Source of the DNA: Cryptomeria japonica
Lineage: Eukaryota > Streptophyta > Pinopsida > Cupressales > Cupressaceae
NCBI RefSeq assembly: GCF_030272615.1
Contig: NC_081408.1
Span: 305,772,450 to 305,836,449 of the forward strand
Length of the DNA: 64,000 nt
Direction of reading: 5' to 3'
The notes beneath the pieces are model-generated. The model had not been told where the DNA came from. It was given only the letters and a program-made list of their open reading frames with translations, and made no database searches. The position numbers and the translations under genes were made by a program. This document shows, piece after piece, positions 12,201 through 18,608 of this stretch. Every line of letters begins with the position of its first letter. Within the stretch, counting starts at the first letter, position 1.

Positions 12201-12623
12201 CTAATGCCTTACAAACAACTGGTAGATGATCTGAAACAGCACTTTGCAAAGATAGAGTTTGAGCAGATACCAAGAGAACAGAATCGTGCTGCTGATGCCA
12301 TGGCTACAATTGCTTCGCTCATTGACCTACCGCAAAATGAGACCTGCTATGAGTTCCTGGTGGACAACCTGCTGATTCCGTCATATGAGAGCACTCCTAC
12401 GGAAATGATATGTGTTGTTGGTCCTGAATCCCAGTTATATGGTTCCATATTCACATACCTTCGCGACAACATCTTACCTCCCGATTTATCGAACAACCAA
12501 CGCCGCACTTTCATCCGCCAATCCTCCCGATACGTTATCCTAGCTGATATCCTATACCGACGAGGTCTAGATGGCACCCTCCTTAGATGTTTAGAGAGTG
12601 ACGAAGCTCAGATTGCGTTATGA
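6210..12623 (+). CDS. gag-pol: Element A gag-protease-RT-RNaseH-aRNaseH polyprotein
   Basis: An uninterrupted 2137-codon frame starts at an ATG with G at +4, the first ATG of the long frame. Residues about 350-450 are a retrotransposon gag domain. A Cys/His motif (CEFHKSKGHKTSNC) lies near 600-614. The aspartic protease has active-site VLIDGGAG near 837-845 and flap-side ILLGRPW. A G-patch-like stretch (GYDGKSPLELRKEG) lies near 1090. RT covers about 1465-1640 with YVDD at 1621-1624, followed by a first RNase H and, from about 1912, a second archaeal-type RNase H (LYFDGSYTQRGAGAG, AEYEAL, DSQLV, NRAADAMA), diagnostic of the Tat clade. The frame ends at TGA 12621-12623, just before integrase in the same frame. 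Products would form the virus-like particle and reverse-transcribe element RNA. No frameshift is seen. Confidence 0.95.
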   Translation: MVETRLQKSRRKAKEAQGSVNMSSYEYDNDVFYNPEHTTLPDMNVYRHNPNVESANAINNNTTHNDNVDNSSILSADIQESIMDPQFNRLVEEIMRRDRQYFLNMMAQSGAKIPHDFDLSQLMESRPSQQTQLNSGGPNNMMPESPSVLLQKPAIPHTQAQMHDTYAQRPSWRPYVQTHAQDMGQPRQMDTQGLPQNFDIRRPHAKIGGNTMENERPIEYGLYTQNRYGVPQQEIMPSAPYMSQQYRPPYGHVYDQYHPYMQQVPPQMGVSNMGHAIRNPSPPKNNLEQQIRDLQKKVEDMSTSKPTYTMRDMCPYPFDKSIPMPPFPPHFVTPKFDKYRGRGDPKAHIRQFFTACIEVAAEETYLMRLFPQSLGDQAMEWFSQLPPGIKSWGDLAEAFIQHFSYNIETDVSVTTLCNTKQKEGESFASFLQRWRNLASRCSCEIPQKQMVEMFTQNVNKAIGYDLRKACLSTFKDVIEKGLATEKVLIEQGVIKLFKENKEDFKGKDKPKFWNKNKNTVNDGVVDDNTVRPKFIFSGSSSTNNQVNNQTAAKPRRKYTPLGEPLESVFKKLVANKVITVPDFPPYEPKVKPNWWNDDEFCEFHKSKGHKTSNCHRLKNIVQDLIDRGDIEIEGHSSNQEHEVFKEPFPKHDKGKGKVTDDQANYTRTSYNYDSTINHISMDNHISTITIKNKNPENPPQRPKIVLKGVGSSSTSTSECHVTTRRGKITLPGTSTKNTNLPSTKPEYDLVEQLGKTPALISILELLRISPAHKAVLDKTLRDTAVPTDLNVDQFQAMVGYLSVPHSLTFTEADDASISQPHNAPLHIEAFIHKNRIKRVLIDGGAGLNICTLSTIRQLGYSDKAVNSMNQITIKAYDDEERSSKGTVILPLRIGPVTKDVICQVLDLDLTYNILLGRPWIHEMRAVPSTYHQCIKFPHNGVEVTVNGDPNPFIYCNNLRSHTETIIPSNREATPSSAYIDPESLKPSTSKQGELRAKFQDKGMGEYTLNQTMFLRQVMNSPKEYGRPHPNKQISIMLLKWDPTVFQKWGELEEKNLYKMLYKDAEDDTHDQIIIPCENYGKGFKILQRFGYDGKSPLELRKEGVMEPLHPELTTRRERSKGLGFLNPKIHNKRTKQIWGVKAAEVQQEDNYSTDSNEWEWGSDKSSSDYELNETFREPDELTEEEEFYKKFRVGQEPTHKDPAQASFQGPRSGSHRMRTPVPEGATSDDNLDSLTIDTDEESAIDDLDDYLDIPEYNHIFTISLADSKNTKDLPLVHPQLIDWDQDGPPQFDTFQNDEAIVDYLGIREDLPLGDHKAGYVIELNNMAYFGEGVGPSSRKNVKIKTKQGSYGENHTVALSDSKKVKRKDVSEGENLSEAPEDGRLDILPASYEEKSSMLVEETIKTNIGTAEVPHNIFLAQSLTEVERARFISFFKERQVNFAWFYADMPGLDPDLVMHHLTVKPGVKPVKQKLRKMHPQVALLVKAELEKLLDVGFIRPIDYPEWISNLVPVSKPDRSIRICTDFRDINKACPKDNFPLPNIDLIVDLTAGHEMLSLMDGFSGYNQIRIAPEDQHKTSFTCPWGTFCWNVMPFGLKNAGATYQRAMTTIFHDLMHVTVEDYVDDLLVKSIDRNTHLDILSVAFDRLEKYKVRLNPKKCVFGVTSGKLLGFIVSKRGIEADPAKVKAILDMPPPKNISQLRSLQGRLLSIRRFIAQLADKCNPFQHLLHKNIKFKWDENCQQAFQALKDYLLNPLVLMPPIQDQPLLLYISATSTALGALLAQQIPDGKEKAVYYISRTLVGYELNYTPIERACLAVVFASQKLRHYMLTHKTKLIARIDPLKYLLNKATLTGRLAKWVMILSEFDIEYMDRKAIKGQAIADQLADAPMIDDVPLQSEFPDESILTISPAKPWQLYFDGSYTQRGAGAGILFITPQGDSIPKSYRLSFPCTNNIAEYEALTTGLRIAVQWKIQELRVFGDSQLVIRQATDDYQTKDEKLMPYKQLVDDLKQHFAKIEFEQIPREQNRAADAMATIASLIDLPQNETCYEFLVDNLLIPSYESTPTEMICVVGPESQLYGSIFTYLRDNILPPDLSNNQRRTFIRQSSRYVILADILYRRGLDGTLLRCLESDEAQIAL

Positions 12624-13691
12624 GAAGTGCACGAAGGGATATGTGGTCCGCATACTAGTGGTCCTACCTTGGCCAAGAAACTTATCAGGACTGGATATTA
12701 CTGGCCTACTATGGAAAAAGATGCATATCAGTTTGTCAAGAAGTGTAAGCAGTGTCAAATTCATGGAGACCTCATACATGCACCAGCGCAGGAACTACAG
12801 CCACTTGCATCTCCTTGGCCCTTTTGTCAGTGGGGACTCGATCTCATAGGCAAGATTCACCCTCCTTCTTCCAATGGACATAAATTCATTATCACAGCCA
12901 CAGACTATTTCACAAAGTGGATTGAAGCCGTGCCTCTCACACAAGTTATTGGGAAACAAATCGCTACTTTCATCCTGAACTACATCATTTGCCGATACGG
13001 GATTCCTACTTCCATTATCACTGACAACGGGCGTCCTTTCAAGAACCAGGATGTTCGTGAACTCTGTGAGCGCTTCCATATCTCTCATTGTTTCTCCACA
13101 CCATATTACCCCCAAGGTAATGGCCAAGCTGAGGCGTCTAACAAAACAATTCTCAAAATACTTAAAAAGACAGTCGACGACGCTGGCCGTAACTGGCATG
13201 TCCAACTCAATCCCGCACTTTGGGCCTATCGTACCAGTGTCCGCACACCTACAGGAGCTACACCTTACTCACTTGTCTACGGTGCTGAAGCCATCTTGCC
13301 TATTGAGGTCGAGTTACCTTCTTTACGGGTCTCCTTGAGAAACATAATCAACGATGAAGACTACAGGGTCTCTCGCTTACAAGAACTAGAACTGCTGGAG
13401 GAACGACGACACACTGCTTTTAATCATCTCAAGGCTTACCAACAACGAATGAGTCGCAGTTACAATCACAAGGTCAAGCCTCGCACATTTGAGGTAGGTG
13501 ACTTAGTCCTCAGAGAGAACCCCAAGAATCAGCAAGATAGAGAAAAGAAGGGCAAATTTGAACCCAACTGGCTTGGTCCTTACATCATCACAGCAGTATA
13601 TGGATCTGGGGCATATCAGCTCTCAACTACAGAAGGTGAACCCTTGGAGGATCCTATCAACAACATGCACCTTCGCAGGTTCTACACATAG
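12624..13691 (+). CDS. int: Element A integrase, in frame after a TGA
   Basis: The gag-pol frame continues after the TGA for 355 codons. The HHCC zinc module starts at once (His in EVHEG, His in CGPH, then CKQC), so no independent start can sit upstream of it without losing the module. The catalytic DDE triad is visible as Asp in GLDLIG, Asp in ITDNGRP and Glu in GQAEASN. The C-terminal part (RTFEVGDLVLRENPK, WLGPYIITAVYGSGAYQL) matches the gypsy integrase tail, and no chromodomain follows. It would insert element cDNA into chromosomes. Expression needs readthrough, or the TGA is a recent null mutation; CGA to TGA is one C-to-T step at a CpG. Confidence 0.85.
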   Translation, partial: EVHEGICGPHTSGPTLAKKLIRTGYYWPTMEKDAYQFVKKCKQCQIHGDLIHAPAQELQPLASPWPFCQWGLDLIGKIHPPSSNGHKFIITATDYFTKWIEAVPLTQVIGKQIATFILNYIICRYGIPTSIITDNGRPFKNQDVRELCERFHISHCFSTPYYPQGNGQAEASNKTILKILKKTVDDAGRNWHVQLNPALWAYRTSVRTPTGATPYSLVYGAEAILPIEVELPSLRVSLRNIINDEDYRVSRLQELELLEERRHTAFNHLKAYQQRMSRSYNHKVKPRTFEVGDLVLRENPKNQQDREKKGKFEPNWLGPYIITAVYGSGAYQLSTTEGEPLEDPINNMHLRRFYT

Positions 13692-13714
13692 CTTTTCAGA
13701 ATATCCTAATTCGA

Positions 13715-13875
13715 AAATACAAAAAAATCAAAAAAATTCAAAAATACAAAAAAATCAAAAAATTCAAAAATACAAAAAAATTATAAAAAACAAAAAAATC
13801 GTTACTTGGTGAAAACCTGGCAAACAGGCGCCTTGTGACAACAAAAAAATTGAAAAAATCCAAAAAAAAAGTAAA
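13715..13875. repeat. A-rich low-complexity tract after pol
   Basis: Repeated AAAAATACAAAAAAATC and AAAAATTC units make an A-rich tract from just after the integrase stop. The first hairpin of the 13808-13958 group sits inside it. Confidence 0.9.
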
Positions 13876-13958
13876 GAGAAATAATTTCATTCAACGGTGA
13901 AAACCACTTCGGTGGCGCCCTGGGCAAGTACCATGGTGAAAACTGGGTCACCAGCGCC
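13808..13958 (+). other. Three isostructural hairpins downstream of pol
   Basis: Units at 13808-13832, 13896-13919 and 13935-13958 share one plan: outer stem GGTG/CGCC (one U-G pair in RNA), an AAAA bulge on the 5' side, a 4-bp inner stem and a short loop. Inner stems differ but pair perfectly: CCTG/CAGG with loop GCAAA, CCAC/GTGG with loop TTCG, and CTGG/CCAG with loop GTCA. Constant flanks with changing, still-paired stems point to selection on RNA structure. The function is unknown to me. Confidence 0.75.
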
Positions 13959-15421
13959 ATGCGTAGGGACTTTGCTCCTCCCTCCTTCAGGATTCACTTT
14001 CATCCTTTCACTTTGCACACACTCACAACTTATTCGCCCACAACAAACTTGCCCATTCCCATCATGGCTTGTTATTGATCTACCCAAGATTGGTTAGCCA
14101 TCCATAACCCTCCCCTTTCACTCCCTTTTCCATCCATAATAAATCAGATCCTATCTGTGACTACGGCCAATTCCTACGTCTAGTAATGGGTGTGGAACTG
14201 AGAACATCACATGTTTCGAGGAGTACAGTTTCTTTCAGCTTTCTTCAGTCTATCCGCGCACAATCCACAATAAAAGTTTCGTCTTCTCCACAATAAGGTA
14301 TCAGTTTCATGGATTCAGTCAGTTTCCAAGGAGACACAGCAACAACAATGGGCTTCAACAAATCAAATCTTTTAACAGACTCAGACAACATATGGTTCAG
14401 TGCTATCAATCCTTTTTGTGAAAGTGAACATTGTGACCACAATCGAATAAGACTTAAACAAGTGACAAGAGACACTAAACTTGAGGACTACAGTGGATGT
14501 TGGTGTCGAGTCTTGGTTTTCTTTTGATTTTACCTTTTGGTGACATGTCTTTTAGCTTTTCCAGGATGTCTTTGACTAGAGATTCTATCTCCAGGATGTC
14601 TTTGACTAGAAAGGCGAGGATGGGGTATCGTCACCTATTTGCATTTGCTGTTTGTGGATTGTCTTTTAGTAATGCTATGACTTGTCCAAGGATATGAGGA
14701 CACTGTGAGTCTGGTATGAACTAGGGCATTCCTTGTTTGTGACTGTCTTATCTCCATGCAAACGGGTACAATGACTTTCTGGGTCAAACAAATGCCTCGA
14801 TTGTCATAACCTATTTTGCCATAATAAAGCTCAATGATGATAACGCACAAGAAGCTCTTTCATGTTCATATCTTCTATCTTCCATCCCCCTTTCTTGATT
14901 GACTTCCATCATCCTTCTCAAGTCCGTGTAACCCGCTATCACATGACTGAGTATAATGACACACCAAAAACATTTACATTTCATATAGTTGCACTTGCAT
15001 CACCACATATAAGCATTTCATATATACATATAGATATCACAATTGCATCACATCCTGCATACAACACATGTTAGCACATCTCACATTTTCATTATGTAAA
15101 TAATCATTTGCATTATCATATTCATTTGCATCACATACATTCACATTTGCATCATGCATCACATATACAACATAAAAGAACAAAAATATATTGCACCATA
15201 TACATATTTGCATCCATATCATAAGCATCACATAAGAACATCTCATCACATAGGTACACATGCATATAGCTGCCACAAAAAATGGTGACTCATCTCATAT
15301 ATAATCAAATGTGTCATAACACAATGATGTCAAAAGAATCATATGGCTACAAAAGAATCACCCGCAGGTGTCTACAATACAATAATGGTACATATACTGA
15401 TACAATGGGAGCCCACTATAG
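13959..15421. other. Spacer between hairpins and antisense gene of element A
   Basis: No supportable gene is seen. It includes a direct repeat of the 20-mer CCAGGATGTCTTTGACTAGA at 14561-14580 and 14591-14610, and a CAT-rich degenerate repeat (about 14980-15270). The 3' end of the antisense transcript should fall here, so sense and antisense RNAs would overlap. Confidence 0.7.
14980..15270. repeat. Degenerate CATTTGCATCACATA-type simple repeat
   Basis: CACATTTGCAT, GCATCACATA and ACATATAC words recur irregularly for about 290 bp. No exact period is kept. Confidence 0.7.
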
Positions 15422-15673
15422 CTATGAGGAACTCCCTCCCTCGGAGCCGCCTCGCCTCGATGGAGTCTGAGCTGTAGATGGACCTGCCCCAGGATCCCCC
15501 TGTCTCTCTGGTGGTGGTGGAGGCCCCATAACTCCACCGCTGGATGCCTGTCTCCTGCGGCTCCCTCCCGTAGCCGTCGCTGTGCGCGACGATCTATGGA
15601 AGCTCCTAGCCCGTTGATCTGCTGGCACGGCTGCATAGTATAGATCCCTCCAGTAGGCGATCTCCTCTCCGGC

Positions 15674-16600
15674 TCACAAAACATATGCGTAGCCTGCCCC
15701 TGCATCCTCTGCTGCCCGCCTACCTGCCCTCAGAGCTGTCTCGGCCTCGGTGTATCTCTGGATGGCCTGATCCCTCTCCCGCTCTGTGTCTCGGACCCTG
15801 ATCCTGAGGTGGTTCCTCTCTCGAACCAAATCCTCAATCTCATCTGCCTGGCCCTGGCAGATCTCCCGCAGCCTAAGCACCTCATCCTCCTCAGAGTCTC
15901 CGCTCTCCGTCCCTGCCTGTGGCTCCTCCTCTACAGGTGCCTGTCCCTGTGCCTCTGCCTGCACCTGTCCCTGTGCCTGTATAGGTACCTGTGGCTGTAC
16001 CTGTCTCTGTCCCTCTGGCTGCACCTGTCTCTGTCCCTCTCTGGGACCCTGTGCTGCTAGCACCTGTAGGGGCAGTCCACCCCGTCCTCTCACCACTGGA
16101 GCTGCTCTCTCCTGTCCTCCCTCCCTCCGAGGTGCTACCCATCTCTCTCTCACCACTCCCCTCCGCCTCCACCGGCCCCTGCCTCCATCCCCTCCTCCAT
16201 CATCATCCTCTCCTCCACCCTCTCCATCCACTGGCTCTACTGGATCTGTCAATCTAGGAAATGGATGCTCTGCCCAGTACGCAGAGTACTCTGCGTCCAT
16301 CCCTGCATCATCTACCTCTGGCCACATGTCCCATGGCATCGGCATCATCTCCGCTAGCTGCATAACTGCCTGATCATATGATAGCAGTGGGCCAAACTGC
16401 ACCTGATCTCTGACCGTACGGGCATACATGCCCGAGCCTCGTGGCATCCGCTGGATCCTGCCATACTGCCTGCATACCCTGTCCACCAGCTGTCTCTCTA
16501 ATATATAGGGCGTCCGCCCAATCAGGTACCTGCTCCGGAAGGTGTAGGGCAGCTCCAATGCGTCGTCCTCCCACTCCTCGCACCCAGGTACGGCCTCCAG
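15674..16600 (-). CDS. Antisense PMD gene, C-terminal part with coiled coil
   Basis: This frame continues the PMD fold (QLVDRVCRQYGRIQRMP fits the family), then an acidic/glycine-rich linker, an Arg-rich block, a QVQP/EGQRQ-type repeat and a heptad-like coiled coil (LRLREICQGQADEIEDL onward). TGA at 15674-15676 interrupts it; the same frame stays open to 15422 (AYWRDLYYAAVPADQRARS, then a Ser/Pro/Gly-rich tail). The TGA could be a CGA-to-TGA change. The + strand open frames over this area are composition shadows of this GC-rich antisense coding sequence. Confidence 0.6.
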   Translation of the reverse strand: MEAVPGCEEWEDDALELPYTFRSRYLIGRTPYILERQLVDRVCRQYGRIQRMPRGSGMYARTVRDQVQFGPLLSYDQAVMQLAEMMPMPWDMWPEVDDAGMDAEYSAYWAEHPFPRLTDPVEPVDGEGGGEDDDGGGDGGRGRWRRRGVVRERWVAPRREGGQERAAPVVRGRGGLPLQVLAAQGPREGQRQVQPEGQRQVQPQVPIQAQGQVQAEAQGQAPVEEEPQAGTESGDSEEDEVLRLREICQGQADEIEDLVRERNHLRIRVRDTERERDQAIQRYTEAETALRAGRRAAEDAGAGYAYVL

Positions 16601-17370
16601 ATCACCATGTCAATGTCATCAATGACTCTCCTCCAGTGCTCCAATCTCCCAATCCGAGGCTGGGATGTAATCATGGCATATAGGTGTACAAAACTCTGTC
16701 CCTGTCCTCTGCCTCTGAAGTGAATCGGCCGTGTGATGGGAAGGTGCTCATAGGCCCACACCTGCAAGAGAGTCACACCGCAGCCCAAACCCACTGATCC
16801 ATGGTATACAAACTGATGCAGCTCATAATACAAATGTGCTAGGACACATGGCCCCCATGCATACCTAGTGTGCTTTGCCATCAGCATCTCCAAGGCCCCT
16901 CCCCAACCCACTGCCAATCCTCGTGTGGCCCTGTCTGGACACAAGTATCCACTGATGACTCCCCCAACAACTGCCGACAATGCTAATCCTGTGGCAGTCA
17001 TGGTGTCCCAGGCTACATGACCTGCTCGCATCTCCAACTCAGGATCCTGAAAAACCCGTCTCAAGGCCTCTCTGTCACCGTCACGGTCGTAGGGGATCAA
17101 CTCTCCATCAATGGGAACATGTAGTATCCTGTATACATCCTCCAATGTCACTGTCATCTCACCCATCGGCAGGTGAAACGTGCATGTCTCTGAGTGCCAT
17201 CTCTCGGCCAACGCAGTCAGCAACCCCATGTTTGCCCGAAACTCGGGCACATAGAGCATATGTGTAAGACCCATCTCCTCAATGGAAATCATGTCTTGGA
17301 TAGACAACTCTGGTCGCAGTCTCTGAGTCGACGGGAATCTCTCCCGTGACTCCAACATCGGCAAATACTC
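16522..17370 (-). CDS. Antisense PMD gene, exon 2: plant mobile domain
   Basis: The - strand frame after the acceptor runs 282 codons to a TGA at 16522-16524. The PMD signature is clear: GLLTALAERWHSETCTFHL followed by GEMTVTLEDVYRILHVPIDG, then a helical block with YLCPDRATRGLAVGW, a CVLAHLYYELHQFVY segment and an IWRPYLG stretch. The last about 25 codons are out of register; the natural continuation (EEWEDDALELPYTFR) is in the neighbouring frame, so one base was probably lost near 16590. Stand-alone PMD proteins are several hundred residues long, which the two frames together would match. Confidence 0.75.
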   Translation of the reverse strand, partial: EYLPMLESRERFPSTQRLRPELSIQDMISIEEMGLTHMLYVPEFRANMGLLTALAERWHSETCTFHLPMGEMTVTLEDVYRILHVPIDGELIPYDRDGDREALRRVFQDPELEMRAGHVAWDTMTATGLALSAVVGGVISGYLCPDRATRGLAVGWGGALEMLMAKHTRYAWGPCVLAHLYYELHQFVYHGSVGLGCGVTLLQVWAYEHLPITRPIHFRGRGQGQSFVHLYAMITSQPRIGRLEHWRRVIDDIDMVIWRPYLGARSGRTTHWSCPTPSGAGT

Positions 17371-17413
17371 CTGCAGTCAAGCAAATCAATCTTGTCAGTT
17401 ATCGTGGCATTCA

Positions 17414-17735
17414 CTGTTTATCACAAAATGCTACTTGCTACCTAAATGCATCTGGTTATCTACCCTAGTGACACTCACTGTTCATCACAAAGTGTTGCTA
17501 TCTACCCTAAGTAGTGCTCCCTGTTCATCACAAAGTACTACGTGTGTGACATTCCCTGTTCATCACAAAGTGTCACTCACATTCGCACTCCCTGTTCATC
17601 ACAAAGTGCTGCCTATCTTGGTGCTCCCTGTTCATCACAAAGTGCCTTGATCTCTCCTAATTTTCCTAGAGGATCTGCTTGAGTGTATCCTCTCAGCAGC
17701 TTATCCAATCGACAGCGTATGTTCATCACAGAACT
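17414..17735. repeat. CTGTTCATCACAAAG repeat array
   Basis: Copies start at 17414, 17478, 17521, 17556, 17592 and 17628, with a partial copy near 17721. The last four steps are 35-36 bp. Spacers share CACTC/GTGCTCC words but diverge. Confidence 0.85.
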
Positions 17736-17794
17736 GCTGATTTGACCTACAAGACTAAAACCATGCATTTAAACACACAAACACACTGTTTCAA

Positions 17795-18078
17795 CACACA
17801 CGTGCTTTTAACTCATAAACGCGCTTATGGACTGCACAAACGCGCCTCTGCAACACAGACGCGTTTTCTGAACACAAACGTGCCTATGCCAGACACAAAC
17901 GCAAACAGGGAACACAGACGTCCCTTCATGACATAAACGCTACTAAAAATCACAAACGCATCTGCATTTCACAAACGCGTCCGCATTCAACACAAACGCG
18001 GTTCCAGGCACAGACGCGCCTGAACCCGACACAGACGCGCCTGTTGGACACAGACGCGCCTGGCGCTGACACAGACGC
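17795..18078 (-). repeat. Phased GCGTCTGTG array 3, inverted, in antisense intron
   Basis: On the + strand CACAGACGC or CACAAACGC (reverse complement of the leader motif and a one-base variant) starts at 17795, 17814, 17835, 17854, 17873, 17894, 17913, 17932, 17951, 17970, 17991, 18009, 18030, 18049 and 18070. Steps are 18-21 bp, as in the two leader arrays. Copies nearest the exon 1 side (from 18009) match best. Confidence 0.9.
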
Positions 18079-18197
18079 GGTTGCGCGTTTTTGCACTTTT
18101 AAACTATCCTATTCCTAGCGCATTTATTGCTCCTAAACATGCATTTATGACAAAACTCGAAATGCGTGAAAGTACGAGGAAGTTTTCGGGTACTTAC

Positions 18198-18263
18198 CGG
18201 CTCTCCTGCATCGGCTGGTCGCTGGAATCGGCGGACACGGTCGAATCTATGAACGAATGCCAT
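18198..18263 (-). CDS. Antisense PMD gene, exon 1 (22 codons)
   Basis: ATG at 18263-18261 opens a 22-codon frame rich in Arg and Phe (starts MAFVHRFDRV) that stops exactly at a consensus donor, GTAAGTAC, reading down from 18197. Joining to the acceptor at 17371 keeps phase 0 into the PMD frame. Only 66 nt long, it is supported by the donor, acceptor, phase and start context together. Confidence 0.65.
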
Positions 18264-18594
18264 CGTTGCTGACTGCTGCTGCTCTTTTCTCGCTCTGCAC
18301 TGTGATCTTCTCAGGGTGTGGATGACAATGAGGATGTCTTTTGCCCGTGGTCTATCTTATAGCCTAGCCTAGCCCTCGTCTTCCTTTCCCGAGTCAGTAT
18401 TCTTTATCCTGTGACTTTGTCACATTATTCGCTCAACCCATTCTATTCCATCTTTCTTATCGAGAGATTGTCTGCAATCTTTTCAGACATTTTCATCCAA
18501 TCTCTCGAGGGGGCATATAATTCCTTATTCTGGGGCAACTCTGTATCAGTTCATCTTATCTTCTTTGAAACAACGCGACAAGCCGCATTGTCTC
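18264..18594. other. 3' untranslated end of element A and 5' flank of antisense gene
   Basis: About 330 bp hold no coding frame of note. They should contain the promoter or transcript start of the antisense gene (reading leftward), but I see no clear TATA box. Confidence 0.5.
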
Positions 18595-18608
18595 AAAGAG
18601 GGGCAAAA
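18595..18608 (+). promoter_or_regulatory. Element A polypurine tract
   Basis: AAAGAGGGGCAAAA, purine apart from one C, abuts the TG start of the 3' LTR, as expected of the plus-strand primer. Confidence 0.8.

Larger units (their letters stand above)
17371..18197 (-). other. Intron of antisense PMD gene with two repeat arrays
   Basis: The 827-nt intron is bounded by GTAAGT and GCAG on the - strand. Near its 5' end it carries a phased array of the leader motif (in the sense of this gene, GCGTCTGTG or GCGTTTGTG), and near its 3' end about six copies of a CTTTGTGATGAACAG unit spaced about 36 bp. Confidence 0.65.
15422..18263 (-). pseudogene. Antisense PMD gene carried by element A (spliced, lightly damaged)
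   Basis: Read on the - strand, exon 1 (18263-18198) begins with ATG in a good context and ends at a GTAAGT donor. An 827-nt intron ends at TGCAG (17371), and exon 2 continues in phase 0. Exon 2 encodes a plant mobile domain (PMD, aminotransferase-like family), then a low-complexity Q/P/E/R region and a coiled coil. Damage is slight: a one-base frame change at about 16560-16600 and an in-frame TGA at 15674-15676, after which the frame stays open to TAG at 15422-15424. The coding part is far more GC-rich than the rest of the element. Lying wholly inside A, it moves with A. PMD proteins of plants act in silencing and genome stability; a role here is inference. Confidence 0.8.

Noticed and set aside
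15786-16373. Rightward 195-codon frame rich in Ser, Pro and Cys
   Set aside because: It is the complement of the GC-rich coiled-coil/linker part of the antisense PMD gene; the leftward reading has family motifs and this one none.
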